64,000 bases of DNA from Comamonadaceae bacterium G21597-S1 (GTDB lineage: Bacteria; Pseudomonadota; Gammaproteobacteria; Burkholderiales; Burkholderiaceae_C). The notes under the pieces are model-generated. The model made no database searches. It saw nothing but the letters and a program-made list of their open reading frames with translations, and was not told where the DNA came from. This document shows positions 34,872 through 46,648 of this stretch, piece after piece. A program made the position numbers and the translations under genes. The DNA is taken from NCBI GenBank assembly GCA_027214345.1, contig JAPWHR010000020.1, positions 19,452-83,451 on the forward strand, written 5' to 3'. The stretch's first letter is position 1. Every line of letters begins with the position of its first letter.

Positions 34872-36298
34872 GTCGGTGTCTCCTGTGCCGCCGTGCCGGC
34901 TGCCGTGGCCAGTTCGACCACCCGAGCCGGCACGGATCCGATCGATCCCGCGCCCATGCACAGCACCACGTCGCCGTCCTGGCTGTTGTCCAGGATGCAT
35001 TGCGCCATGTCGCGGATGTCGTCGACGAACACCGGCTCGACATGGCCGGCCACGCGCAGCGCGCGGGCCAGGGCCCGGCCGTCGGCCGCGACGATGGGTG
35101 CCTCGCCGGCCGGATAGACCTCGGACAGCAATACCGCGTCGACCTGGCCGATCACCTTGACGAAGTCGTCGAAGCAGTCGCGGGTGCGGGTGTAGCGGTG
35201 CGGCTGGAACGCCAGCAGCAGGCGCTGATCGGGGAACGCGCCGCGGGCCGCCGCGATGGTCGCGGCCATTTCGACCGGATGGTGGCCGTAGTCGTCGACC
35301 AGCGTGAAGTGTCCTCCATGACTGCCTATGACCTCGCCATAGGGCTGGAACCGACGCCCGACGCCCTGGAAACCCGCCAGCGCCTGCTGCACCGCGGTGT
35401 CGGGGATGTTGAGTTCCACCGCCACCGCGATCGCCGACAAGGCGTTGAGCACGTTGTGCCGACCCGCCAGGTTCAGCACTACCGGCAGGTCGGGCAGGAC
35501 CACGCCGTTGCGGCGCTGCACCGTGAAATGCATCTGGCCGCCGACGGCGCGTACGTCGACCGCGCGGACCTGAGCGTCGGCCTCGAAGCCGTAGCTGGTG
35601 ATCGGGCAAGAGACCTGGGGCACGATCTCCCGCACGGCCGGGTCGTCGGTGCACAACACGGCGGTGCCGTAGAACGGCATCCGGTGCAGGAAGTCGACGA
35701 ATGCCGATTGCAGTCGCTTGAAGTCATGGCCATAGGTGGCCATGTGGTCGGCGTCGATGTTGGTGACGACAGCCATCACCGGCAGCAGGTTCAGGAACGA
35801 GGCGTCGGACTCGTCGGCCTCGACCACGATGTAGTCGCCGCTGCCAAGCCGCGCATTGGCGCCGGCGCTGTTGAGCCGCCCGCCGATGACGAAGGTCGGG
35901 TCCAGGCCGGCCTGGGTCAGCACGCTGGCGACCAGGCTGGTGGTGGTGGTCTTGCCATGGGTGCCGGCGATGGCGATGCCCTGCTTGAGCCGCATCAGCT
36001 CGGCCAGCATGATGGCGCGCGGCACCACCGGGATCTGCCGCGCCCGGGCCTCGATCACCTCGGGGTTGTCCTCGTGCACGGCCGTCGTCGTGACGACGGC
36101 GTCGGCGCCTTCGATATGGGCCGCGTCGTGGCCGACGAAGACCCGGATGCCCAGGCTGCCCAGGCGCTGCAGCGTGGCGCTGGCCGTGATGTCCGAACCC
36201 GAGACGGTGTAGCCCAGGCCCAGCAGCACCTCGGCAATGGCCGACATGCCGGAGCCGCCGATGCCGATGAAGTGGATGTGCCGGATCGCGTGTTTCAT
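34868..36298 (-). CDS. murC: UDP-N-acetylmuramate--L-alanine ligase
   Basis: MurC adds L-alanine to UDP-MurNAc. The 476-residue protein has the UDP-binding N-terminus [19 protein letters not shown], the ATP P-loop [12 protein letters not shown] near residue 111, the catalytic-region [11 protein letters not shown] and the C-terminal DDYGHHPVE. Length and motifs are standard. 4-nt overlaps join it to murG and ddl. Confidence 0.97.
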   Translation of the reverse strand: MKHAIRHIHFIGIGGSGMSAIAEVLLGLGYTVSGSDITASATLQRLGSLGIRVFVGHDAAHIEGADAVVTTTAVHEDNPEVIEARARQIPVVPRAIMLAELMRLKQGIAIAGTHGKTTTTSLVASVLTQAGLDPTFVIGGRLNSAGANARLGSGDYIVVEADESDASFLNLLPVMAVVTNIDADHMATYGHDFKRLQSAFVDFLHRMPFYGTAVLCTDDPAVREIVPQVSCPITSYGFEADAQVRAVDVRAVGGQMHFTVQRRNGVVLPDLPVVLNLAGRHNVLNALSAIAVAVELNIPDTAVQQALAGFQGVGRRFQPYGEVIGSHGGHFTLVDDYGHHPVEMAATIAAARGAFPDQRLLLAFQPHRYTRTRDCFDDFVKVIGQVDAVLLSEVYPAGEAPIVAADGRALARALRVAGHVEPVFVDDIRDMAQCILDNSQDGDVVLCMGAGSIGSVPARVVELATAAGTAAQETPT

Positions 36299-37572
36299 GA
36301 TGTCACCAAAGCCTCGCAGGCCTGCACGACCTGGGCCGTGGCCTCGGTCTTGGCGCAGCGCCGCGCAGCGGATGCGCAGGCCAGCAGGTTTTCGCGTGTG
36401 GCCTGTTCCAGGAATTGCGCCAGGCGTTCGGGCGTGAGTTCGGCCTGCGCCATCATCCAGCCGCCGCCGCGCTCGACCAGGAAACGCGCGTTGCGGCTCT
36501 GGTGGTCGTCCACGGCCGAGGGCAGGGGCACGAACAGCGCCGCGGCGCCGATCGCGGCGATCTCGGTCACGGTGCTGGCTCCGGCGCGGCAGATCACCAG
36601 GTCGGCATCGGCGAAGGCGGCCGCCGTGTCGTCGATGAACGGGGTGAGTTCGGCCTGCACGCCGGCCTGCGCATAGTTGCGGTGCAAGGCGTCGATCTGG
36701 TTGCTGCCGCCTTGATGGGTCACGACGGGCCGCAGTTCGGCCGGCAGCAGCGCCAGGGCCTGCGGTACCACGTCGTTGAGAGCTCGCGCGCCCAGGCTGC
36801 CGCCCACCACCAGCACCCGCAACGGCCCACTGCGTGCGGCGAACCGCTGTGCCGGCGGGGGCTGGTCGACGAAGGCCTGGCGCAGCGGATTGCCGACCCA
36901 GTGCGCGCGGCGCAACACGTCCGGGAACGCGGTGTAGACCCGGTCGGCGACACCGGCGAGGACGCGGTTGGCCATGCCGGCGACCGAGTTCTGTTCGTGC
37001 AGCACCAGCGGCTTGCCCAGCAGCACGGCCATCATGCCGGCGGGAAAGGTGATGTAGCCACCGAGCCCGACGACCACGTCGGGCCGTACCCGGCGCAGCA
37101 CCCGGATGCTTTGCCAGAACGCGCGCAGCAGGCGCAGCGGCAGCAGACCCAGCGTCAACATGCCCTTGCCGCGCACGCCGGAGAAATCCAGCGATTCGAA
37201 GGCGAAACCCTGCGGCGGAACCAGACGGCTCTCCATGCTCGGCGCACGCGCGCTGCCGCTGCCGCCGAGCCAGTGCACGTCCCAGCCCCGCGAACGCAAC
37301 TCATGGGCCACGGCCAGCCCCGGGAAGATGTGCCCGCCGGTACCGCCGGCCATCACCAGCGCGGTTCGGCGGGCGGCGCCCGAGCGGACCGCCGTGGCAC
37401 CGGCGGAACCGGTGTTGGCGGTGGCCGCCGGCGTCGCCGGCTCGTCGTCGCCCACGCGCCGGCCGGTGTCGGTCTGGGTGATCAGTGCCGTGGCCATGGG
37501 ATCGATCGCCACGGCACTGCCGGCGACCTGCAAGGCCCCGGCTTCCTCGTGCAGCGCATGGACGCGATTCAT
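36295..37572 (-). CDS. murG: UDP-GlcNAc:lipid I N-acetylglucosaminyltransferase MurG, with N-terminal extension
   Basis: MurG makes lipid II from lipid I at the cytoplasmic face of the membrane. The catalytic body starts with [18 protein letters not shown] and has [13 protein letters not shown] and the donor site [16 protein letters not shown]. The 425-residue form used here carries about 70 extra residues before the first strand. They are Ala/Thr/Gly-rich and look disordered, whereas E. coli MurG has fewer than ten. This start was chosen because it overlaps the ftsW stop by 4 nt (ATGA). No internal ATG lies close to the catalytic core, although GTG or other starts cannot be excluded. Confidence 0.93.
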   Translation of the reverse strand: MNRVHALHEEAGALQVAGSAVAIDPMATALITQTDTGRRVGDDEPATPAATANTGSAGATAVRSGAARRTALVMAGGTGGHIFPGLAVAHELRSRGWDVHWLGGSGSARAPSMESRLVPPQGFAFESLDFSGVRGKGMLTLGLLPLRLLRAFWQSIRVLRRVRPDVVVGLGGYITFPAGMMAVLLGKPLVLHEQNSVAGMANRVLAGVADRVYTAFPDVLRRAHWVGNPLRQAFVDQPPPAQRFAARSGPLRVLVVGGSLGARALNDVVPQALALLPAELRPVVTHQGGSNQIDALHRNYAQAGVQAELTPFIDDTAAAFADADLVICRAGASTVTEIAAIGAAALFVPLPSAVDDHQSRNARFLVERGGGWMMAQAELTPERLAQFLEQATRENLLACASAARRCAKTEATAQVVQACEALVTS

Positions 37573-38831
37573 GGCCTGCCTCCGTGCATCAGTTGCCGGC
37601 TTTCGATGTCGATGCGCAACACCACGGCGATCGCCACCAGGTTGACCAGGATGGCCGTGCCACCGAAGCTCATCAGCGGCAGTGTGAGGCCCTTGGTCGG
37701 CAAGGCTCCCAGGTTCACGCCCATGTTGATGAAGGCCTGGAAGCCGATCCAGATGCCCACGCCCTGTGCCACGAGGCCGGCGAAGATGCGGTCGAGCGCG
37801 ATGGCCTGTCGGCCGATATGGATCATGCGGCGAGTCAGCCACACGAACAGGCCGATCAGGCACAAGACACCGACCAGGCCGAACTCCTCGCCGATCACGG
37901 CCAGCAGGAAGTCGGTATGGGCTTCGGGCAGCCAGTGCAGCTTCTCGACGCTGCCGCCCAGGCCGACACCGAAGATCTCGCCGCGCCCGATCGCGATCAG
38001 CGAATGCGACAGCTGGTAACCCTTGCCCAGCGCATATTCGGCGCTCCACGGATCGAGGTACGCGAAGATGCGTTCGCGGCGCCACTCGCTGAACATGATC
38101 ATCATCGAGAACGCCACCACCAGCGTGGCGGCGATCAGGAAGAACATGCGCGCGTTGACACCCCCCAGGAACAGGATGCCCATCGCGATCACCGCGATGA
38201 CCATGAAGGCGCCCATGTCCGGCTCGGCCAGCAGCAACACGCCTACGACCGCGATCGCCACCGCCATCGGCAACACGGCGCGGAAGAAGCGTTCCTTGAC
38301 GTCCATCTTGCGCACCATGTAGTCGGACGCATACAGCAGCACAGCGAACTTGGCCAGCTCCGAGGGCTGGAAACTGATCGGTCCGAGCACCAGCCAGCGC
38401 CGTGCGCCGTTGACGCCCTTGCCCAGTTGCGGGATCAGCACCGCCACCAGCAGCACCAGCGCGCCGACAAACAGCCAGGGCGCTGCCTTTTCCCAGGTCG
38501 CCACCGGGATCTGGAATGCGATCAGGGCCGCCACGAAGGCCACGCCCAGCCACAACAGGTGGCGCACCAGGAAGTGGGTGTGTGCATACCGCGCGAACTT
38601 CGGGTTGTCCGGCAGCGCGATGGTGGCCGAATACACCATCACCAGCCCCCACGCGAGCAATGCGACCGTGACCCACACCAGCACCTGGTCGAAGCTCTGC
38701 AGGCGTACCGGGGCCTGCAGGCTGCCAGGCTGCACCCGGCCCAGGCGCACCGGGATCGTCTCGCCGCGCGTCCAGGCCTGCGGCCACAGGCTGGTGCCGA
38801 AGCCGCGCATGCGTTCCCAGGTGGCGCTCAT
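37569..38831 (-). CDS. ftsW: Divisome SEDS glycosyltransferase FtsW
   Basis: FtsW is the septal peptidoglycan polymerase that works with FtsI. The 420-residue inner membrane protein has a ~45-residue cytoplasmic start, about ten membrane segments and the SEDS motifs [40 protein letters not shown] and PLMSFGGTA. The start at 38831 overlaps the murD stop by 4 nt; the open frame further upstream is Arg-rich and antisense-like. Confidence 0.96.
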   Translation of the reverse strand: MSATWERMRGFGTSLWPQAWTRGETIPVRLGRVQPGSLQAPVRLQSFDQVLVWVTVALLAWGLVMVYSATIALPDNPKFARYAHTHFLVRHLLWLGVAFVAALIAFQIPVATWEKAAPWLFVGALVLLVAVLIPQLGKGVNGARRWLVLGPISFQPSELAKFAVLLYASDYMVRKMDVKERFFRAVLPMAVAIAVVGVLLLAEPDMGAFMVIAVIAMGILFLGGVNARMFFLIAATLVVAFSMMIMFSEWRRERIFAYLDPWSAEYALGKGYQLSHSLIAIGRGEIFGVGLGGSVEKLHWLPEAHTDFLLAVIGEEFGLVGVLCLIGLFVWLTRRMIHIGRQAIALDRIFAGLVAQGVGIWIGFQAFINMGVNLGALPTKGLTLPLMSFGGTAILVNLVAIAVVLRIDIESRQLMHGGRP

Positions 38832-40378
38832 GCCGCACCTCCCTGTGGCAGCTGCCCGCTGTCCTCGGCCAGTGCGTGCACGGCGTCGACGAACACGCGC
38901 GCACGGTGTTCGTAGTTGTCGAACATGTCGAAGCTGGCGCATGCGGGCGACAGCAACACCGCGTCGCCGGCGTGGGCCTGGCGGCGGGCCTCATCGACGG
39001 CGTGGTGCATGTCGCGCGCGTCGATCAGGTTCACGCCGCAGCCCTCGAGCGCGGCGCGGATCGCCGGTGCGTCGCGGCCGATCAGTACCACGGCCCGTGC
39101 GGCGCGGCGGATCGGCTCACGCAGTGGCGAGAAATCCTGCCCCTTGCCGTCACCGCCGAGGATGGGCACCAGCTTGCGTTCGGCGCCCAGCCCGGCCAGC
39201 GCGGCGGCGGTGGCGCCGACGTTCGTGCCCTTGCTGTCGTCGAAATATTCGATCTCGTCGACGACGGCAACCGACGCCACGCGGTGCGGTTCGCCGTGGT
39301 ACTCGCGCAGCCCGTACAACACCGGGGCCAGCGTGCAACCGGCCTCGGCCGCCAGTGCCAACGCGGTCAGCGCGTTGACCGCGTTGTGCTGGCCACGAAT
39401 GCGCAGCGCCTCGGCCGGCATCAGGCGTTGCATGTGCAACTCCTCGGGCTCCTGACCCTTGCGCAGCTTGATCGTGGGGTCGAGCTCCTGCGCCCGTACC
39501 AGCCAGACCATGCCGTTGACCTTTTCCAGCCCGAATGCGCCCGGCTGCGTGGGCACGCCGGCGCCGACACTGGTGCTGCGGCGCATGGCGCGCCCCTTGA
39601 CCGGCGCCGGCAGCATCGCCATCACGGCCGGGTCGTCGCGGTTGAGCACCATCAGTGCCTGGCTGCCGAAGATCCGGGCCTTGGCCGCGGCATAAGTCGC
39701 CATGTCGCCGTGCCAGTCCAGGTGGTCCTGGCTCAGGTTCAGCACGCAGGCGGCCGTGGGTTCGAACGCCGGCTGCGCCGGTGTCGTGTCCTGCGGCGCG
39801 GGCGTCGCCATGTCGGCGAGCTGGAAACTCGACAGTTCGATCACCCAGACCTGGGGCAGGTCGCCGTCGTCCAGGTGCTGCACCAGCGTGTCGAGCAGGG
39901 TCGGGCCGATGTTGCCGGCCAGCGCCACGGTCTTGCCGGCGCGTTCGACCAGTTGCGCGGTCAGTGACGCCACGGTGGTCTTGCCGTTGGTGCCGGTCAC
40001 GGCCAGGATCTGCGGCGCGTACGCCTGGGTGTCGCGCAAATCGGCCAGGGCTTGCGCGAACAGGTCCAGTTCCCCGGCCACCGCGATGCCGTCGGCGTGG
40101 GCCGCGTCGACCACCGCTGCCACCTGGGCCGGCGTCAGGCCGGGGCTCTTGAGCAGCAGGTCGGGGCGCACGGGTTGCAGCAGCGTGGCGTCGAGTGCGC
40201 CGTGCACGAAGCGGGCGTCGGGCACGGTCGCGCGCAGTGCCGCCAGCTGGGGCGGGGTCTCGCGGGTATCGGCCACCGTGACCGATGCGGCGCCCTGGCG
40301 CGCGCACCAGCGGGCCATGGCCAGGCCGGAACTGCCCAGGCCCAGGACCAGCACGTGGATGTCTTGCAGCGGCTGCAT
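38828..40378 (-). CDS. murD: UDP-N-acetylmuramoyl-L-alanine--D-glutamate ligase
   Basis: MurD adds D-glutamate to UDP-MurNAc-L-alanine. The 516-residue protein shows the N-terminal [12 protein letters not shown], the P-loop [13 protein letters not shown] near residue 126, [12 protein letters not shown] and the C-terminal [11 protein letters not shown]. It is about 80 residues longer than E. coli MurD, with an insertion in the central domain around residues 255-330. The ATG at 40378 was chosen. A GTG at 40390 would overlap the mraY stop (GTGA), as elsewhere in the cluster, and is a serious alternative. Confidence 0.95.
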   Translation of the reverse strand: MQPLQDIHVLVLGLGSSGLAMARWCARQGAASVTVADTRETPPQLAALRATVPDARFVHGALDATLLQPVRPDLLLKSPGLTPAQVAAVVDAAHADGIAVAGELDLFAQALADLRDTQAYAPQILAVTGTNGKTTVASLTAQLVERAGKTVALAGNIGPTLLDTLVQHLDDGDLPQVWVIELSSFQLADMATPAPQDTTPAQPAFEPTAACVLNLSQDHLDWHGDMATYAAAKARIFGSQALMVLNRDDPAVMAMLPAPVKGRAMRRSTSVGAGVPTQPGAFGLEKVNGMVWLVRAQELDPTIKLRKGQEPEELHMQRLMPAEALRIRGQHNAVNALTALALAAEAGCTLAPVLYGLREYHGEPHRVASVAVVDEIEYFDDSKGTNVGATAAALAGLGAERKLVPILGGDGKGQDFSPLREPIRRAARAVVLIGRDAPAIRAALEGCGVNLIDARDMHHAVDEARRQAHAGDAVLLSPACASFDMFDNYEHRARVFVDAVHALAEDSGQLPQGGAA

Positions 40379-40386
40379 CGTCGTCG

Positions 40387-41565
40387 TCACCGCAGCTTCA
40401 GGGTGGACAGGCCCACCAGGCACAACAACATGGTGATGATCCAGAACCGGACCACGACCTGGGACTCTTTCCAGCCGGTCTTCTCGAAATGGTGGTGCAG
40501 CGGCGCCATCTTGAGCAGGCGCCGGCCCTCGCCATAGCGGCGCTTGGTGTACTTGAAATAACCCACCTGGGCCATCACCGAGATCGCTTCGACGACGAAG
40601 ATGCCGCCCATGATGGCGAGCACGATCTCCTGGCGCACGATGACCGCGATCGTGCCCAGCGCGCCGCCCAGCGCCAGCGCGCCCACGTCGCCCATGAAGA
40701 CTTGCGCCGGGTGCGTGTTGTACCAGAGGAAGGCCAGGCCGGCCCCGGCCATCGCCGAGCAGAAGATCAGCAATTCGCCCGAGCCCGGGATGTGCGGGAA
40801 CAGCAGGTACTTGGAGAACACGGCGCTGCCGGTCACGTAGGCGAACACGCCCAACGCCGAACCCACCATCACGACCGGCATGATGGCCAGGCCGTCAAGG
40901 CCGTCCGTCAGGTTGACCGCATTGCTCGAGCCCACGATCACCAGGTAGGTCAGCACGACGAAACCCAGCACGCCCAGCGGGTAGCTGATCTCCTTGAAGA
41001 ACGGCAGCAGCAGCCCGGCCTTGGGCGGCAGGCTCAGGTCGAAGCCCGAACGCACCCAGGTCAGGAACAGCTCGAGCACTCGCAGGTTGGAGTTCTCCGA
41101 GATGCTGAACACCAGGTACAGCGCCGCGACCAGGCCGATCACCGATTGCCACAGGTATTTTTCGCGCGAGCGCATGCCTTCCGGGTTCTTGTGCACTACC
41201 TTGCGCCAGTCGTCGACCCAGCCGATGGCGCCGAAACCCAGCGTCACCAGCAGCACGATCCAGACGAAACGGTTGGACAGGTCCATCCACAGCAACGTCG
41301 AGACGGCGATGCAGATCAGGATCAGCACGCCGCCCATGGTCGGGGTGCCGCTCTTGCTGAAATGGGTCTCCATGCCGTAGCCACGGATCGGCTGGCCGAT
41401 CTTGAGCCGCGACAGGTTGCGGATCACCGCCGGGCCGGCGATCAGGCCGATCAGCAAGGCGGTCATGGCCGACAACACGGCGCGCAGCGTGAGGTACTGG
41501 AACACCCGCAGGAAGCCGAACTCCGGTCCCAGCGATTGCAGCCATTGGGTCAGGCTCAGCAACAT
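40387..41565 (-). CDS. mraY: Phospho-N-acetylmuramoyl-pentapeptide-transferase
   Basis: MraY transfers phospho-MurNAc-pentapeptide to undecaprenyl phosphate, making lipid I. The 392-residue protein has about ten membrane helices, the magnesium-binding WVDDWRKV, the [13 protein letters not shown] motif and the [13 protein letters not shown] loop. The start at 41565 lies inside the murF 3' end, a 10-nt overlap. Typical in every respect. Confidence 0.97.
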   Translation of the reverse strand: MLLSLTQWLQSLGPEFGFLRVFQYLTLRAVLSAMTALLIGLIAGPAVIRNLSRLKIGQPIRGYGMETHFSKSGTPTMGGVLILICIAVSTLLWMDLSNRFVWIVLLVTLGFGAIGWVDDWRKVVHKNPEGMRSREKYLWQSVIGLVAALYLVFSISENSNLRVLELFLTWVRSGFDLSLPPKAGLLLPFFKEISYPLGVLGFVVLTYLVIVGSSNAVNLTDGLDGLAIMPVVMVGSALGVFAYVTGSAVFSKYLLFPHIPGSGELLIFCSAMAGAGLAFLWYNTHPAQVFMGDVGALALGGALGTIAVIVRQEIVLAIMGGIFVVEAISVMAQVGYFKYTKRRYGEGRRLLKMAPLHHHFEKTGWKESQVVVRFWIITMLLCLVGLSTLKLR

Positions 41566-42995
41566 GCGGCTTCTCCGGTTGTGGCGCCCGTGCCGGACGC
41601 GTCCGCTCGGGACTCGAGCGCGTCGACGACGCGCTCCATGCGCATGAAGCGCGAACCCTTGACGAGCACGCTGTCGACCAACGGCAGGTGTGCCGTCACC
41701 GCGGCGATCAGTTCTGGCATGGCGTCGAAGTGGCGTGCGCCGGGGAACGACCGGGCCGCGTGGGCGGACAGGTCGCCCAGGGTGAAGAGATGCTCGATGC
41801 CCAGGGCATGGGCCCGGGCGCCGGCCTGGGCATGGAATTGCGGACCTTCGTCGCCGACCTCGCCCATGTCGCCGAGCACCATCAGGCGAGGCGCGGGCAA
41901 CATGGCGAGCATCTCCAGCGCCGCGTCGACCGAGTCCGGGTTGGCGTTGTAGCTGTCGTCCACCAGCGTGCGGGCCCGGCCGTCGCAGTCCAGTAGCCGG
42001 GTGCGCGAACGCCCCTTGACCGGCTCGAACGCCTGCAGCCCGGCGACCACCGCGGTCAGTGGCGCACCGGCCGCAATGGCGCAGCTGGCCGCCGCCAGCG
42101 CGTTGTGGACGTTGTGCAGGCCGGCCATCGGCAGCGCGAAGGCCAGCAGCCCGGCGGGCGTGTCGGCCCGGACCTGCCAGGCGCCATCGTGCCAGCGCGG
42201 CGGCTGGGCGCGGATGTCGGCCGCCGAACCGCCGTCGACCGGGGGGGGGCTGCCGATCGCGAAACTCAGGCAGACCCGCGCGCCAGCGCGGCTGCGCCAC
42301 AGGGGCGCAAAACCGTCGTCGTGCGGGAACACGGCGGTGCCGGTGGCGGACAGGCTGTCGATGACGGCGCCGTTTTCCCGTGCCACCGCCTCAACGGTGG
42401 CCATGAATTCCAGGTGCTCGCGTTGGGCGTTGTTGATCAGGGCCACGGTCGGCTGCGCCATGGCTGCGAGCAGCGCGATTTCGCCGGGATGGTTCATGCC
42501 CAGTTCGACCGCGGCCACGCGGTGTTCGGCGCGCAGGCGCAACAGGGTCAGTGGCAGCCCGATGTCGTTGTTGAAATTGCCCTGGGTGGCCAGTGCGGCG
42601 CCGGGCATCCAGTGCTGCAGGATGCTGGCCAGCATCTGCGTGACCGTGGTCTTGCCGTTGCTGCCGGTCACCGCGATCAAGGGCAGGCTGAACTGCTCGC
42701 GCCAGCGCGTGGCCAGCTGGCCCAGCGCCGCGCGGGTGTCGGCGACGACCAGGCCGCTCAGGCCGGCTGCGCGCAGCGCGTCGGCGTCATGCGCCAGCGC
42801 CGCGGCCGCGCCGGCGGCGCGCGCCTGCGCCAGGAACCGGTTGCCGTCGAAGTTGTCGCCGCGGATGGCGACGAAAAGGTCGCCCGGCTGCAGGCTGCGG
42901 CTGTCGGAGTGCACGCGTTGCACCGGCGTGGCGGCGTCGCCGACCAGCGTGCAGCCGGGCAACCAGCGTGCGGCCTGTTGCAGGTTCATCATCAT
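41556..42995 (-). CDS. murF: UDP-N-acetylmuramoyl-tripeptide--D-alanyl-D-alanine ligase
   Basis: MurF attaches D-Ala-D-Ala to the UDP-MurNAc-tripeptide. The 479-residue protein has the N-terminal [21 protein letters not shown], the P-loop [13 protein letters not shown] near residue 112, [10 protein letters not shown], and [10 protein letters not shown] in the C-terminal domain. Three tandem ATG codons are present; 42995 overlaps the murE stop by 4 nt and was used. A run of nine G at 42241 lies inside the gene, but the frame continues correctly through it. Confidence 0.96.
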   Translation of the reverse strand: MMMNLQQAARWLPGCTLVGDAATPVQRVHSDSRSLQPGDLFVAIRGDNFDGNRFLAQARAAGAAAALAHDADALRAAGLSGLVVADTRAALGQLATRWREQFSLPLIAVTGSNGKTTVTQMLASILQHWMPGAALATQGNFNNDIGLPLTLLRLRAEHRVAAVELGMNHPGEIALLAAMAQPTVALINNAQREHLEFMATVEAVARENGAVIDSLSATGTAVFPHDDGFAPLWRSRAGARVCLSFAIGSPPPVDGGSAADIRAQPPRWHDGAWQVRADTPAGLLAFALPMAGLHNVHNALAAASCAIAAGAPLTAVVAGLQAFEPVKGRSRTRLLDCDGRARTLVDDSYNANPDSVDAALEMLAMLPAPRLMVLGDMGEVGDEGPQFHAQAGARAHALGIEHLFTLGDLSAHAARSFPGARHFDAMPELIAAVTAHLPLVDSVLVKGSRFMRMERVVDALESRADASGTGATTGEAACC

Positions 42996-44524
42996 GCCGC
43001 CACCCCCTGCGCCGCACTGCGCCGGCGCGCCAGGGCCGCGCGGGCCTGTTCGAGATCGGAGAACGGCCGCTTCCGGCCGGCCACCTCCTGGTAGTCCTCG
43101 TGTCCCTTGCCGGCGACCAGGATCACGTCGGCGTCGGCCGCCGACATGACGGCGGACTCGATGGCCAGCGCGCGGTCGGCCTGCCGGTGCAGCGACGCGT
43201 GGCCGGCCAGTGCCGGAAGGATCTGGTCGATGATGGCCTGCGGATCCTCGCTGCGTGGGTTGTCGCTGGTGACCAGCACGTGATCGGCGGTGCGGGCGGC
43301 CGTGCCCATCAGCGGTCGCTTGCCCGGGTCGCGATCGCCGCCACAGCCGAACACGCACCACAACCGGCCCTGGCGTTGCCGGGCCACCGGGCGCAGGGCC
43401 TCGAGCGCCTTGTCCAGCGCGTCGGGCGTGTGGGCATAGTCGATCGCCACCAGGGGTTGACCGGCCTCGAGCAGCCGCTGCATGCGGCCAGGGACCGGCA
43501 TCAGTTCGGCGCAGGCGCCCACCGCCTGCGCCAGCGGGACACCGAGCGAGCGCATTGCGGCGATCACGCCCAGCAGGTTGTTGACGTTGTACTGGCCGAT
43601 CAGCCGGGTCTGCAGATGCTCGCGCTGGTCGCCTTCGACCACGTCGAACGCGAGCCCGGTGTCGCCAACGCTGATCGACTGCGCCTGCAGCCGGGCCGGC
43701 GCGCGGCAGGAGATCGTCCACAGGTCGAGCGCCTGCACCGCCGGCAGCTGCGTCAATGCGTGGCCCTTGGCGTCGTCGATGTTGATCACCGCGGCGGCCA
43801 GGCCCGGCCACTGGAACAGCCGGGTCTTGGCCTGCCAGTAGGCCTGCATCGAACCGTGGTAATCCAGGTGGTCCTGCGTGAAGTTGGTGAAGATCGCGGT
43901 ATGGATACGCGTGCCGTCGAGCCGGTGTTCGTCGATGCCGATCGACGAGGCCTCCAGCGCGCAGGCGCGCAGGCCGGCGTCGACGAAGCGACGCAGACTG
44001 GCCTGCAGCAACACCGGGTCGGGTGTCGTCAGCCCGGTTGCGGCCAGCGGGGCCGGGTCGCGCGTGCCGGCGTCGGCGGCCGGTGGCTGGCCGATGCCCA
44101 GCGTGCCGACCATGGCGCACGGCAGAGGCGGGTCGATGCGGGAGCTCGACAAGGCCTGGGCCAGCCACCAGGCGGTGGAGGTCTTGCCATTGGTGCCGGT
44201 GACGGCAATGACGCGCAGCGCGTGCGAAGGGTCCTGGAAAAAGGCACAGGCCACCAGCGCGCTGGCCGTGCGCAAGCCGGTGTACCCGGCCACGCGCGGG
44301 TCGTCGGGCAGCGCAAACCGATCGGCACCGTCATGCTCGACCAGGCAGGCCGCGGCGCCCTGGGCCAAAGCGGCGCCCACGTGGGCGCGTGCATCGTGGG
44401 CGGCGCCGGGCCAGGCGAGGAAACCGTCGCCGGGTGCGACCGTGCGGCTGTCGCTGCGCAGCGTGCCGGTGACATGCCCGCGCAACCATGCGGCGGCGGC
44501 GGCCGGGGCGTGCAGTTGCTGCAT
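42992..44524 (-). CDS. murE: UDP-N-acetylmuramoyl-tripeptide synthetase, meso-diaminopimelate adding
   Basis: MurE adds meso-diaminopimelate to the growing UDP-MurNAc peptide. The 510-residue protein shows SDSRTVAPGDGFLAW, the P-loop [13 protein letters not shown] near residue 108, and TSDNPRSEDP, whose DNPR motif indicates selection of meso-DAP rather than lysine. The ATG at 44524 shares its first base with the ftsI stop (TGATG). Confidence 0.97.
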   Translation of the reverse strand: MQQLHAPAAAAAWLRGHVTGTLRSDSRTVAPGDGFLAWPGAAHDARAHVGAALAQGAAACLVEHDGADRFALPDDPRVAGYTGLRTASALVACAFFQDPSHALRVIAVTGTNGKTSTAWWLAQALSSSRIDPPLPCAMVGTLGIGQPPAADAGTRDPAPLAATGLTTPDPVLLQASLRRFVDAGLRACALEASSIGIDEHRLDGTRIHTAIFTNFTQDHLDYHGSMQAYWQAKTRLFQWPGLAAAVINIDDAKGHALTQLPAVQALDLWTISCRAPARLQAQSISVGDTGLAFDVVEGDQREHLQTRLIGQYNVNNLLGVIAAMRSLGVPLAQAVGACAELMPVPGRMQRLLEAGQPLVAIDYAHTPDALDKALEALRPVARQRQGRLWCVFGCGGDRDPGKRPLMGTAARTADHVLVTSDNPRSEDPQAIIDQILPALAGHASLHRQADRALAIESAVMSAADADVILVAGKGHEDYQEVAGRKRPFSDLEQARAALARRRSAAQGVAA

Positions 44525-46257
44525 CACAGGCTCTCCTCCACGGCGGTGATGATCTGCGGCTTGACCGCCATGTCGGGGGTCACGCCCATCAACCGCAAGG
44601 CCTGCTGCACGGTTTCGCTGAACACCGGGGCCGCCACTTCGCCGCCGTAGTATTTGCCGTTGCTCGGCTCGTCGATCATCACCGCCACGACGATGCGCGG
44701 CTTGTCGATCGGCGCCATGCCGGTGAACCAGGAACGGTACTTGTTGGTGGCGTAGCCCTTGCCGACCTGCTTGTGCGCGGTGCCGGACTTGCCGCCGACC
44801 GAATAACCGATGGTCTGTGCGCGCTGGCCGGTGCCGCCCGGGCCAGCGGCCATCTGCAGCATCTTGCGCACCGCGGCCGCGTTGCGCGCGGAGAACACCT
44901 GTGTGCCGACCGCCGGTTCGCCGGTCTTGAGGATGGTGGCCGATATGACCTGGCCGTCGTGCGCGAAGGCAGTGTACGACTGTGCCATCTGGAACAGCGA
45001 TGCGGACAGGCCGTAGCCATAGGACATGGTGGCCTGTTCGACCGGACGCCAGGTCTTCCAGGGCCGCAGGCGCCCGGTCACCGCACCGGGAAACTGCAGC
45101 TGCGGCTTCTGGCCATAACCGAGCAGCGTGAAGGTGTCCCACATCTCGCGCGGGCTCATCTTCTGCGCGATCTTGAGCGCGCCGACGTTGCTCGACTTCT
45201 GGATCACGCCCTCGACCGTCAGCGTGCCGTAGTCGTGGGTGTCGCGGATCGTGAAGCCGGCCATGGAGTAACGACCCGGGCCGGTCTCGATCAGCGTCTG
45301 CGGCGTCACGCGGCCGGCCTGCAGCGCCATGGCCACCGTGATCGGCTTCATCGTCGAGCCGGGCTCGAACACGTCGGTGAGCGCCCGGTTGCGCAACTGT
45401 TCGCCGGTCAGGTTGCGGCGGTCGTCGGGGGCGAAACTCGGGTAGTTGGCCATCGCCAGCACCTCGCCGGTGACAGTGTCGATGACCACGACACTGCCGC
45501 CACGTGCCTTGTGGGTCGTCACCGCGTCGCGCAGCTTCTGGTAGGCGAAGAACTGGATCTTGCTGTCGATGCTCAGCTGGATGTCCTGGCCGTCGACCGG
45601 CGGCACCTGTTCGCCGACACCTTCGACCACGCGGCCGAGCCGGTCCTTGATGACGCGGCGCGAGCCGGCACGCCCGGCCAGCTGCTCGTCGAATGCCAGC
45701 TCGATGCCTTCCTGGCCCTTGTCCTCGATGTTGGTGAAACCCACGACGTGGGCGGCGGCCGGGCCTTCCGGGTATTCGCGGCGGTATTCCTTGCGCTGGT
45801 AGATGCCCTTGAGTTCGAGCGCGGCGATCTGCTTGCCGACCGACTCGTCGACCTGGCGCTTGAGCCACACGAAGGTCTTGTCCTCGTCCTCGAGCTTGCG
45901 CTCGAGCGTGGCCAGTGGCATGTCGAGCAGCTTGGCGAGCTGGCGCAGCTTGGCCGCGTCGCGCGGCACGTCTTCGGGGATGGCCCAGATGCTGGGCGCC
46001 GGCACGCTCGAGGCCAGGATCAGGCCGTTGCGGTCCATGATGCGGCCCCGGTTGGCCGGCAGCGACAGCGTGCGCGCGAACCGCACCTCGCCCTGGCGCT
46101 GGAAGAAGTCGTTGGCCACGACCTGGATGTAGACCGCCCGGCCGGCCAGCGCGACGAAGCCGAGCGCGACCGTGGCCACGATCAGCTTGCTGCGCCAGAC
46201 CGGCGTGCGGCTGGTCAGCAGCGGGCTGGAGGTGTAGGGGATGCTCTTGCGGCTCAC
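44524..46257 (-). CDS. ftsI: Septal peptidoglycan transpeptidase FtsI (PBP3)
   Basis: FtsI crosslinks septal peptidoglycan. The 577-residue protein has one membrane anchor (about residues 21-42), a PBP dimerisation domain (from about residue 60) and a transpeptidase domain with SxxK in EPGSTMKP, SxN in KSSNVGAL and KSGTA. A GTG start at 46257 is chosen. GGAGGG lies 7 nt upstream, and the resulting N-terminus is a short basic cytoplasmic stretch before the anchor. The longer open frame would overlap ftsL out of frame. Confidence 0.96.
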   Translation of the reverse strand: MSRKSIPYTSSPLLTSRTPVWRSKLIVATVALGFVALAGRAVYIQVVANDFFQRQGEVRFARTLSLPANRGRIMDRNGLILASSVPAPSIWAIPEDVPRDAAKLRQLAKLLDMPLATLERKLEDEDKTFVWLKRQVDESVGKQIAALELKGIYQRKEYRREYPEGPAAAHVVGFTNIEDKGQEGIELAFDEQLAGRAGSRRVIKDRLGRVVEGVGEQVPPVDGQDIQLSIDSKIQFFAYQKLRDAVTTHKARGGSVVVIDTVTGEVLAMANYPSFAPDDRRNLTGEQLRNRALTDVFEPGSTMKPITVAMALQAGRVTPQTLIETGPGRYSMAGFTIRDTHDYGTLTVEGVIQKSSNVGALKIAQKMSPREMWDTFTLLGYGQKPQLQFPGAVTGRLRPWKTWRPVEQATMSYGYGLSASLFQMAQSYTAFAHDGQVISATILKTGEPAVGTQVFSARNAAAVRKMLQMAAGPGGTGQRAQTIGYSVGGKSGTAHKQVGKGYATNKYRSWFTGMAPIDKPRIVVAVMIDEPSNGKYYGGEVAAPVFSETVQQALRLMGVTPDMAVKPQIITAVEESL

Positions 46258-46312
46258 CGGAGTACCCTCCGCGCTGCGCGCTTCGAGATTCGCCTTGGGA
46301 CGGCCCGGCGGC

Positions 46313-46648
46313 TCATGGGAGCCGGCCTCCCGTTTCGCGCGGCTGCACGGCCGGATTGGTCGCCGCGCTCGCGTCGGCACCGCCATCGCTGTAGGCGACA
46401 TAGTGGGTGATGGCCGGCGTGGGCGGGCGCATCTGCAGCCGTTCGCGGGCCAGCCGCTCGACCCGTTGCGGCGTGGCCTGGGCACGGCGTTCGACCTGCA
46501 GACGGTCGCGTTCGGTGTCGAGCCGGCGCCCTTCGGCATTGGCGCGCTCGAGCTCGGTGTACAGGCGGCGCGACTGGTACTGCACGTTGACCAGGTACAA
46601 GGCGCTGGCCAGCACGGCCAGCAGCAGCACGATATTGAGCCGGGTCAT
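46313..46648 (-). CDS. ftsL: Cell division protein FtsL
   Basis: FtsL is the small bitopic partner of FtsB and FtsQ that activates FtsWI. The 111-residue protein has an N-terminal membrane segment (residues 4-21), a coiled coil at about residues 26-70 with heptad-spaced Leu, and a Pro/Gly/Ala-rich tail of 30 residues. The ATG overlaps the rsmH stop by 4 nt. The sequence is weakly conserved across species, so the call relies on layout and position. Confidence 0.92.
   Translation of the reverse strand: MTRLNIVLLLAVLASALYLVNVQYQSRRLYTELERANAEGRRLDTERDRLQVERRAQATPQRVERLARERLQMRPPTPAITHYVAYSDGGADASAATNPAVQPRETGGRLP

Noticed and set aside
37573..38994. Open frame that would extend MurG far upstream
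   Set aside because: It lies within ftsW in another frame and has no domain content. The ATGA junction at 37572 marks the start.
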